From NCBI RefSeq assembly GCF_032362555.1, contig NC_083531.1, forward strand, positions 1,736,001 through 1,800,000: a DNA stretch of 64,000 nt, given 5' to 3'. The stretch is from Amyelois transitella. Lineage: Eukaryota > Arthropoda > Insecta > Lepidoptera > Pyralidae. The notes beneath the pieces are model-generated. The model had not been told where the DNA came from, did not search any database, and was given only the letters and a program-made list of their open reading frames with translations. Shown piece by piece: positions 23,101-35,100 of this stretch; position 1 is the stretch's first letter; each line of letters starts with the position of its first letter. The position numbers and the translations under genes were made by a program.

Positions 23101-26100
23101 CAAATAGTGACAGGTTGCTAGCCCATCGCCTAAAAGAAGAATCCCAAGTTTATAAGCCTACCCCTTAGTCGGCTTTTACGACATCCATGGGAATGAGTTG
23201 AAGTGGTCCTATTCTTTTTTGTATTGGTGCCGGGAATCACACGGCACTATAATCTATCCTACTAATATTATAAATGCGAAAGTTTGTGAGTATGTCAGGA
23301 TGTCAGTATGGATGTTTGTTACTCTTTCGCGCAAAAATTACTGAACCGATTACGATGTTTGGTATGTAGGTAGACCCAGAATAACATATAGGCTACTTTA
23401 CTTAGGAATTGATTGTTAAATTATGATGGGCTTCCACGCGGACGAAGTCGCAGTTCTGTTCATCAGTCATAGTACCAAATTAATCAAAATAATTTTAATT
23501 AACTGTATAATAATTTTAATTAACCAAGTTTATAATCCAATATCAAAATAATTATTTCAGGAGATGGTACGTAATAAATGCAATTTATAAAAATACTTAC
23601 TTTATAACTTAGTATTTTAAACTTAACTCAGTATATTAACTTAGTACCTATATCTACGTGCATTCTGGGCGACAATGAATTTGAAAATTATAGTCATCAA
23701 TTTAGTTAATTGAGGATTTGGCATAACTTATAAAAATAACGTTGCATCGCTCATCAAATTATAAATAATATAATTAAATTTTATTTAATAAATTTAATTT
23801 AATTTATTGAAATGTAAAATGACGTAAAAAGTGCCTGCGAAGAAATATTATCTGAATCTGACTTTGATTTAAAACTAAAATTTCTTTTATTTTTTTTTTT
23901 ATTTTACAGAGTATGTTTCTCGTAAGTTTTATTTTTATTATCTCCATTAGTTTTAGTTAACTCCTATTCGCAGCTATTTAAGTTAAGAATTATATGTTCA
24001 TAAATTATAGTATAAAAACTAATTGTTGATTTTCTACAATAAAAAGGCCTGAATATAAGAATAAAAAGTAAGTTTTCTTATGAAAGAATAAGTGTTATAA
24101 AAGTTATAGAAGGAGTTCAAAATTTTTTTTTTATTAGAATAAATGAGTATAAATAACTTATCTGCAGTATAAATTATTCTAATATATATGTATTTATATA
24201 ATAACTTACAGATAATAAAAAAAACTAATAAACTTAGACTTACAGTTAACTTAAATAACTGCGTCAATTTTACCTCACACGAGTATCTTTTCTGTATTAC
24301 AAAATATGATTATCTTACTAGGGTTAAGGTTATTTGGTAAAATTGAAACGAGCAAGAGACTTATTATTTTGGTATAATTTTTAGCTGTGGCTGGTAAGTA
24401 AATTTAACTAGAGAATGAAGCACTAATGACAATGTCGGTTATTGAAAATCAATTCATTAATGCCGTGCCGTGTGGTTCCCGGCACCAATACAAAAAAGAA
24501 TAGGACCACTCCGTCACTTTCCCATGGGTGTCGTAAAAGGCGACTAAGGGATAGGCTTACAAACTTGGGATTCTTTTTTAGGCGATGGGCTAGCAACCTG
24601 TCACTATTAGAATCTCAATTCTATCATTAAGCCAAACAGCTGAACGTGGCCTATCAGTTTTTGATGACTGCTGGCTCTGTCTACCCCGCAAAGGATAAGA
24701 CGTGACCATATGTATGTTCATTAATGCATTATGTTAGTGATGCTGTCACACCCTCTACAATGAAACTTATATATTTTTTAATATTATTTCTTAGTTCGAA
24801 TATATTAGCCCCACGTTGGGTGCCACTGTGACGTTTTAGGTAAAACGTTGCAAGTTAGGTTATCTGTTACACACATAAAGTACTCTGTCAGACCCAAGGG
24901 TTGACTGGTAGATAATGCTTCTAGCATTTAGTCCGCCAATTGTGCTATATATTTTTATTTTGTGCAATGAAGTTTAAATAAATAAATAAGTATGTACTGT
25001 GAATATCGATTTCGTAAAAGGCGACTAAGGGATAGGCTTATAAATTTGGGATTCTTCTTTTAGGCGATGGGCTAGCAACCTGTCACAATTTGAATCTCAA
25101 TTCAATTATAAAGCCAAACAGCTGAACGTGCCCCGTCGGTATTTCAAGACTGCTGGCTTTGTCTACCTCGCAAGGAATATAGACGTGATACATAGAGGTC
25201 AAACGATCTTCAAATTCTAATGATGTAGGTACCCTAAATGCTATAATATATGTGTAAGGTGAGCGGTAGGTTAGTTTAGCGTCGTTATATAATATAGGTA
25301 TTGTGTAGTTAAATATTACATACATACATACATAAAATCACGCCTCTTTCCCGGAGGGGTAGGCAGAGACTGCCTCTTTCCATTTGCCACGATATCTGCA
25401 TACTTCCTTCGCTTCATCCACATTCATAACTCTCTTCATGCAAGCTCAGCGGTTTCGGGTACTTTTGACCTGACCCTTTACCAGGACGTCCTTAATTTGA
25501 TCAAGATACGTTTAACAAGTTAAATATTTATGTTTTATTTTCAGAGGACTCCATGACAGAAAGTGTAGTGTTTGACAAACCTTACGAGTTTTCACGCCAA
25601 GTGAAATTACTCGCTAATTACAAAATCAAGCACGTGGAGAGGAGAAACTGTAAACATTGCAAGGAAGGACCAAATTCACCGGTTAGAATAAATAAATAAA
25701 AAAAAAAAATAATAATAAATGATGCCGTGTGGTTCCCGGCACCAATACAAAAAAGAATAGGACCACTCCATCTCATTCCCATGGATGTCGTAAAAGGCGA
25801 CTAAGGGATAGGCTTACAAACTTGGGATTCTTTTTTAGGCGATGGGCTAGCAACCTGTCACTGGTTGAATCTCAATTCTATCTTAAAGCCAAAAAGCTCA
25901 ACGTGGCCTATCAGAGTCTTTACAAGACTATTGGCTCTGTCTACCCCGCCAGGGATATGGACGTGACCATATGTATGTATGTATGAATACAACTCACAAA
26001 AGAGGATCATTCACACATTATCATCACAGGTTAACGAAAATTATGTGAAAATCGAGGAGGACGAGTCTGGGTACGCTACTGTTACCATCAACTGGCCAAG

Positions 26101-29100
26101 GTTCCCATCATCAGACGCTGATCTCTGGGTGGTGATGGAGAACGACGCTGGTGACGAGAAGAGGGAGAAACTAGCCGATTTTGGTAAGTTTTAAGCCGAT
26201 ATTTCGGATTCGAACAAGGAATTAATCCTCAGTCTCCTGGCGGTAGGTCAGTGGTCAAGTGTAGTCTTACTAGGTCTTAGTCAAGTCTTAGTCTTAGTCA
26301 AGTAACCGGCAAGCTTGCATGAAGAACTTGGACCACTAAAGTTTTTCTGTTTGGTCAGCTGGTCTGATAGAGAATGCCAAACGGCATTAAGTCCGCCTTT
26401 TGTATACATTTTTTTTTTGAAATAAAGTAAATAAGACATATAATAATGAATACACACATACATTGTGACGTCAATAAGTGATACCTTGTATCCAATTTTG
26501 AAAATAAATTTATTCTATTCTATTCTATTCTAAATAAGAGTCGGGTAGTCACACTTTCTAGATCCCTTACGGAGTCTACATAAAGCGCCGCTTCGCGACG
26601 AAACTTACGGATAAGTCCGCCATTGTGCATTGTTTTTTTAATGTCTTTTTATGTACTACTAAAATGTATTATCTGTACTAATATTATAAAGCTGAAGGGT
26701 TTGTTTGTTTGAACGCGCTTATCTCAGGAACTACTAGTTCGAATTGCAAAATTATTATTTATAAATTTTCGTTGAATGGTCTATTTATCGAGGAAGGCTT
26801 TAGGCTATATAACATCACGCTGCAACTATTATGAGCGAAGAAAAAATTGAAAATGTGAAAAAAACGGGGAAAATTCATCCTTGAGGGTTTCAATGATGCC
26901 CAAAATAACTATTCCACGCGGATGAAGACGCCGGCACAGCTAGTTTATTCATATACGTAATCAAGTCGAGCCTTCCTCGATAAATGTTCTATCCAACACA
27001 AAAATAATTTTTCAATTCGAACCAGTAGTTCTTGAGATTAGCGCGTTCAAACAAACAAACAAACTCTTCAGCTTTATAATATTAGTAACGAATTTTCTCA
27101 TGTCATTTCAGCTCAAGCGGCCATTTCAGCGGTGCCTAAGAAATTAGACGCGGTGCCCGCTCAACGCTTTGAAGACTCAATAACAGTTAACTACGAATGT
27201 GATCGGTGTACCTTGGAGTATATTGTTGTCCGTGGAGACAGAGACAAGAGCCTTGTTATACTGGACAAGTCAAGATTTAAGACCATAGATGGCTCGGAGT
27301 AAGTATTTTTTAAGTTTTTTTTTGTGTTTGTACACGTACAATTTAATGTATAGACTTAATAGGATGTCAAATAGTAGGAAATGAAGCGATTCTTTACATA
27401 AAATTAAATTGAATAATTTCTTTATTTTTGTACCAACTTAGATCAAAAATATTTGTGACCGAGATCTCCTTTTAAGTATTAACACGAACACTTATTTAAT
27501 ATAATAATTATTAATGCACAATTTAGATCTAATTATTTAAAAATTGCCAATCAAATACAATGCAAACACAAACAACATGACGTTTGGGTTCCCGCGTAAA
27601 GCTCAAATTTTATGTTAGTTTTTTTTTTTGTCGTATTGGCAAACGAAGTTTTTCATGTGATTATTTTTTGCCAGTGTCAAGTGTACTTAAAGATTATTTG
27701 TCGTATTAGGAGTAATAGCTGTGGATGTTTCTATTCTAGGACTTTTTGGGACATCAAAAGTCACCGAATTCGTTTTTGTTGATATTTCACTTATTTTTTA
27801 ATAATCTACACTTTTAAATAACATTGCATCAAACATTCATTTTGGAAAAAAAAAATAATAGCGCAAACAACATAAAGTTTGGATTCTCGCCAAATAATAA
27901 GTATTTTTAATGGTAGTATTATTGGCGGTCACGGCAACATGTCTTATAAGGCTATTTACACGTATAAACTCATCAGACGATGGGCATTTTTTTTACATTA
28001 TAATCACGTCTATATCCCCTGCGGGATAGACAGAGCCAACAGTCTTGAACAGAAAACTAGATGTGTAACCATGATCGATCCAATACCAAAAACCTTGCTC
28101 ACCCAATCCAGGGTTCATGGGCAAAAGCATACCCCGGGCTCCTCTCCTGAGTGGTGAGGATGCAACCGGGACTAGAAGCCAGGAGGAAGCAGATAATTAT
28201 ATTATACTGATTACTAAATTTCCTTTCCAGAGGAAAATACATACAATTCGACCTGGGCCGGCTGAAGCCCAAAGACGTGGGTCAATACTTCGGCCAATTC
28301 ACCGACGGTAATGGCAACCCGGAGAGAGTGAAACTGCTTACCCTTGACGGTAAGTTTACTAAGGCATATAAGTAAATAGTACCTGGGCGACCGAGCTCAG
28401 CTCGGTGAAATGACATCAGTAAAACAAAACAAAAATTGTTTTTGTTAAATTGTAGTTGTGTTAGTAGCGACTAAGGGATAGGCTTATAACCTTGGGATTC
28501 TTCTTTTAGGCGATGGGCTAGCAACTTGTCACTATTTGAATCTCAAATCTATCATTAAGCCAAACAGCTGAATGTGGCCTTTCAGTCTTTTGATGACTGT
28601 TGGCTCTGTCTACCCCGCAAGGGATAAAGACGTGATTATATGTAATGTAATGTAATCCTCCGTTGCCAGACTCCACGATGTGAACACCTGTACGACTTTA
28701 AAGTCAATATAAATTTTGGATACACTGTTTTTTTAAATAAATGAAAGTACCTACCTATTTTATTGATTCCCAATTGTTTTTCAGGGCCAAGGCGTGGTAA
28801 GTTCTCATATATACAACTCATCTATACAAATATTATAAAGCTGAAGAGTTTGTTTGTTTGTTTAAACGTGCTAATCTAAGTAACTTCTGATTCGAATTGA
28901 CAAATTTTCTTTTTGAGTTGAACAGACCATTTATCGAGGAAGGCTTTAGGCTATATAACATCACGCTGCAACTATTAGGAGCGAAGAAATAATGGAATAT
29001 GTGAAAAAAACGGGGAAAATTATTCATCCTTGAATTCAATGATGCCCAAAATTACTATTCCACGCGGACGAAGTCCCACGCACAGCTAGTCTATAATAAT

Positions 29101-32100
29101 TTGACACACTTTTTTTTAATTATATTAATTTAATATTTTTTTAACATCTGTTGTTTGCTAGATGTTTACTTATAAATTTAAATCGTGTTAAGTTCAAATT
29201 TTTTTATTATTATTTTATTTCAGACAATAGTAAGTTAATCAATCTGTGTTTAAATTTATTTATATTTATTTATACACAAGTATATTCTTTGCATACCTAT
29301 TAAAGTTTACTTTGTATTTTTAATAATCATATGTTTGGATGTATGTATGTAATAATCACATAAAAAAATAATTTTGTTTGATTACTTTGGATAAAAGTAT
29401 TTTAAATTTTTAACAATTACTTTTTATTTTCTAGAAAATAGTAAGTATATCTTAAAAATATTATGTTTACTGAGTGATTTACTATTATTTTAATGATAAA
29501 TTATTTTAAGAGGAGTTCACAAAGGTTCTCTGCTTAACCCAATGGTAGACTGTTAGATATGATATTAGCATTAAGTATGCCTATTGTACTTACTTAACAA
29601 ATTGTGAATGTTACAATACAAATATATAATTGTCAATAACATAACGAGGAACCGATAAATTGAACCTACACACTCATGCTTCTACACCAATTCTAAATTA
29701 CAGACTAAAAATATTATTGTTTAAATTTTGACTATTAATTCAAATTTAAATTCAAAATTTTTATTCGTTATTATAGGATATTTCATATCGCTTAATAATT
29801 GTCAAATCTATTGGTTTCACAACATTGGTTCATTGACGGCAAATAAATTACTTAATACTAAGTTTACTGCCGCTTCCAAGGCGTCAGTTCAGAAGAAGCG
29901 GTAACAAACTGCACTGCAGCATTTTCTTCAACAACGTCAACTTCACAACAATCCAAACTTAGAATAGAAATGTGGACGAGAGAATACATTGTTCAGATTA
30001 ATTAATTTATATGAGATTTTAATAATTAATATAATAATATTTTTTTATGGATTGCCAATTTTAAATAGATTTATGTACAGAGTGTACTGAATTTTGATTT
30101 AGGTTCAAATCAAACTACAATTCATTAAGAGGTTCCTGTGCCAAGCTCAAGCATTGAGTAATTGAATAATTCCCTTTCAGTAATGACCGTGAACCGCCTC
30201 AAGGTGTCCGGCACCGTGGGCCAGCCGTTCGACCACACCGTGACCTACTCCTGCGACAGTTGCGAGCTGACTGACATAATTTGCAACGGAGACAGCATGA
30301 TATCGGGCAACAAAGTGTCGCATCTACCCGCAAATAAAAATGTTGTTTTTAATTTTCCCAAGTAAGTTTTTTATTTTATTTTTTTATAAATTATTTATCA
30401 AAAGGATTATAATTCCATTACCAATTCAAAATTAATCAAATGTTTTTGACAAATTCACTTTTGATTTTTTGGGGGAAGTTTCGTTTTATTCTTATTTACG
30501 GCCTCTGTGGCGCAGCGTTAATACACTTGTCTGTGACACCGGAGGTCCCGGGTTTGAATCCCGGACAAGGCATGAAAGAAACGAACTTTCTCTGATTTCT
30601 GATTCTGATTGGTCTGGGTCTTGGATGTTTATCTATCTAAGTATTTAAGTATTATAAAATATAGTATTGTTGAGTTAGTATCTCGTAACACAAGTCTCGA
30701 ACTTACTTCGAGGCTAACTCAATCTGTGTAATTTGTCCCGTATATATTTATTTATACTAACATTCTCATTTGTCATATAAACCGTTGATTTCAGCTTCCA
30801 AGATGAAAATGCGTGTGTCTACATTGGAACTTACACACATAGCAACTCTTCTTATAGAAAGATCTTTGCCGTTATTGACAGTAAGTTTTTTATTTATTCA
30901 TTTATATAAAACGCGTTTCGTGCACACATCTACATTTTACACACATCATGACTGAGATATTTATCAAAAAAATAAATAATTTTGAATAAGTTAAATTATT
31001 AGATTGTCATAAAGATTTAAAAAAAAAATAAGCAAAAATCAAAACTCATGTGGGTATGCAAAATAATAAAATGTGAAAAAAATAAACTTATTTTGTTTTT
31101 ATCCTAATATCAATTGGATTTCCATAGAATTTCGCCAAAGACATAGTTTTAACAAGAAAACATACTGTTGACCATGGCAAAATTGTTTTCAAAAATTTAT
31201 TTATGAAAACGGGCCCGACATAGGCCGTTATTTTATCGTTACGTTAACAGTATATAAAAAGCTATTACTTACATATTTTGTTTTACTAAATTAATAGTCT
31301 TTTATATAAAAATCTTAAAAAATATTTACCAAGAGCTATATTTTTTGAATTCCGGTATTTATTTTTTGACTCTAAATAATAAGGGTCATAAAACTTACCT
31401 ACATAGGTATGTTTTACATCGTTTAGTCATTGGAAACTGATAAAACTTTCATCATTCTTTTTTCAGACGACTGTAAGTAAAAATTTTTATTAAGAAAAAC
31501 AGAACATCTCTTGGAATAAATACTGTTACATTAATTATTATATCAACATTGTCTATTTATTTTCGTTCTTTTTATTTACAGCAAAAGGTATTTTTTATAT
31601 TAGATTTACTTAAACTCCTATGACTTACTAGTTTGTCATCTTTATAAAAAATTCATCACTTTATAACAAATTCAAAATCATTATAAAAAATTTAACTCAC
31701 GGTTATTTAAATTGATAGCGACATCACTACGTCACACGCCATCTGCCAATAACAGCGAAGTACGCTACGTGATCAGCCAATAGCAGCGAAGATTCTTAAT
31801 CGTTCAAGTTTTATTTCTAAGTACTGGAGCATATAACTTCAACCTCTTGTTTTTGTGGCGATCGAGATAGATAGATAGATAAATAAAACTCTTTATTGCA
31901 CCATAAGAGTTAAACATACAAAACAGCACAAAACAGATAGAGATGGTACAAAGGCGGACTTATCGCTAATGCAATCTCTTCCAGTCAACCCTTGGGTGGA
32001 AGGAAACCAAACAGGAGATTGGCGTTGACGCAGAACAAGATAAATAAATGTTAAAACATAATAAAATACACACAGAATATACATCTTATATATAAATTTC

Positions 32101-35100
32101 TCGTGTCACAATGTTTGTCTCCGTACTCCTCCGAAACGGCTTTACCGATTTTAACCAAACTTTGCATGCATATTCAGTAGGTCTGAGAATCGGCTAACAT
32201 CTATTTTTCATACCTCTTATTGATAAGGGTTGTCCACACTTGACATTTTTTTTTACCTATAAATTACTTAAAAAATATTTATATGGCAAAACAACGTTTG
32301 CCGGGACAGCTAGTATATCTATATAATAAAGAGATCTAATCTATCCATATAATAACTAGAGATAATTAATCGTCGCTCCAGTAACGATTACTTTGTTCAT
32401 TATAATTTTTTTTTATGTAGACGTATCCGTGTCGGAGGAAAGCGTTGATGCGCCGAAAGTCGGAGACGGGTTTGAAGTTGAACTGCCAATAAGCTGCGAA
32501 GGATGTACGGTAGAGGCGGTTAGTATTTTACATACATACATATGGTCACGTCTATATCCCTTGCGGGGTAGACAGAGCCAACAGTCTTGAAAAGACTGAA
32601 TGGCCACGTTCAGCTATTTGGTTTAATGATAGGAATTGAGATTCAAATAGTGACAGGTTGCTAGCCCATCGCCTAAAAAAGAATCACAAGTATGTAAGCC
32701 TAACACTTAGTCACCTTTTACGACATCCAGAAAGAGATGGAGTGGTCCTATTCTTTCTTGTATTAGTGCCGGGAACCACACGGCACGTATTTTATATAAA
32801 TATATATATTATACATACATATAATCATGTCTAATCCCTTGCAGACAGAACCAGCAGTCTTGTAAGACAACAGTAAAGACTGATAGGCTAAGTTCAGCTG
32901 TTTGGCTTAATTGATAGAATTGAAATTCAAATAGTGATAGCCCATCGCCTAATTGAAGAATCCCAAGTTGATAAGCCTATTCCTTAGTCGCCTTTTACGA
33001 CATCCATGGAAATGAGACGGAACGATTTTATTCCTTTTTTTATCGGTGCCGGGAATAAGACGGCATAAATATTATTCGGGTAATATATATATTATATATA
33101 TATATATAAACTGACATACTAATTTTTCGGTGAAGATTGAAGACGTCTCCAACACCTACAAAAGAATACACTGCGCTGCGCAGATCATTTTATGTACAAA
33201 ATTGCTACTGCGCATTCCGAAAGTGGCAAATTCTAAATTCTACTTATTTGCGGGGTGCTATACTGTGTAACACTGCGGGGTGCTATACCTACTTACAATG
33301 TCATTGAAAATTATGAAACATGTTAGCTTGATAGAAATTGCACATTTATTTTTAGGTTTCGGTGAACGGCGTTCCCCTTGATCCAGAGCCAACCCGGAGA
33401 TTTGACGTATCACCCACGGCATGTTACCTGGTAAGATTTTGTTATTTTTTCAAACAATAGATTAACCTATATTTTAGACTACGAGCACTGAAATCCTTAT
33501 ATGAGGATTCGAGTGCTTGTGTCAGGATAAACGAGGCGCACACTGTGGGATGTGTTGCGTCACCGTGGCTGTTCAACCTATTTATGGATAGTTGTTTGAC
33601 AGATTTGAAAGAGTCTGAAAGTGGATTAAGGATGAATGAGTTACTCGTCAAATGTCTGCTCTATGCCGACGATCAGGTTATACTGGCGTCATCAGCGGAG
33701 GAGTTACAGGAGATGGTAAACTGTATGCATGAAGCTTTAAAAGAGAAAGGAATGAAAGTGAACGTAAGTAAAACTAAAACACTGGTTTTTACATGGAGGG
33801 TGTGGAGGGAATGGTCGGAGTGGGAAGACCTACACGAACGTATCTTGATCAAATTAAGGACGTCCAGGTAAAGGGTCAGGTCAAGAGTACCCGAAACCGC
33901 CGAGCTTGCATGAAGAGAGTTATGAATGTGGATGAAGCGAAGGAAATATGCAGAGATCGTGGCAAGTGGAAAGAGGTAGTCTCTGCCTACCCCTCCGGGA
34001 AAGAGGCGTGATTTTTATGTATATATGTGTGTATATTTTATACTCGTATATTAACTCAGCGCCACCTGATTATATTTTCTCTGGGTGAAGTTTTATACAC
34101 AATTTACAGGTTACCTGGAAGAGAACGCTCAAAGTTTCTCTGTTTGGTCAGCTGGTAGTTTAGTAGAGATTGCCAAACGGCATTAAGTCCGCCTTTTTTG
34201 TGTAATAAAGTTTCAAATTAATAAATACTAGTGTCAACAAATTCTTAAAATATAAATATTGTTTTTCAGGCGACCGGCACTTCTATTAAAATTCGAATCA
34301 GCTCTTTCACCGTAGGCTACGCCGGCATCTACCAAGCGTTGTTTAAGTTTAAATCAACAAATATTACCAAGACTTTACTAGAAATCAAGTAAGTGATTCA
34401 AACAACATCAAACTCCTTTCTCGGCAATATTCGACGGCGTAGAATGCAGCCTACGATACCGAATGAAAACTCAATTACGGCTTTACTACGAGGATATTAA
34501 ATTCAAAATCCAAAATCAAATATCTCCTGCTATCTCGCTCTAGTTAGCTAGTCTACTAGCTCTCGTTAGTAGTACAATAGCGCACAGTTCGCGGTTTCAA
34601 ATGGCGCGCTCTGATTGGCTGAACCGCTCAAATGTTTTCGCGCCACTGAAAAATTTGACATGTGTTTGACACATGTGTAACATTGAAAACTTTCACAAAA
34701 TCCCTTTTTTTCAGGGATGGCGAAGAAGGCGGCGCGCCATCTGGTGGAACTGGTACGATTTTTGATATCCTTAAAAAATAAAGAAATGAGGTACAATGAT
34801 AATTAACGATTTAAACTCTTCGATTTTGAATAGTCATACATACATTTATCATCTTGTCTTGTCATGGCTAAAAGACCATGTTCAGCTGTATGGCTTAATG
34901 GAATTGATTTAATTTTAAAGTTACCAGCTTAAAAATTATATTGACAGTTCCTACAATATTTTTTGTTGATCATCAAAATCAACCAAATAGTTTTTGAGAT
35001 CTTCACAATTTTATTAAAATTTAAAGCGTCCGCGAGGTCTATGTTTGCGGCAAACGACTAGTACCTTATTTCTTTTTTTACAACTCCATGATATTTCATC

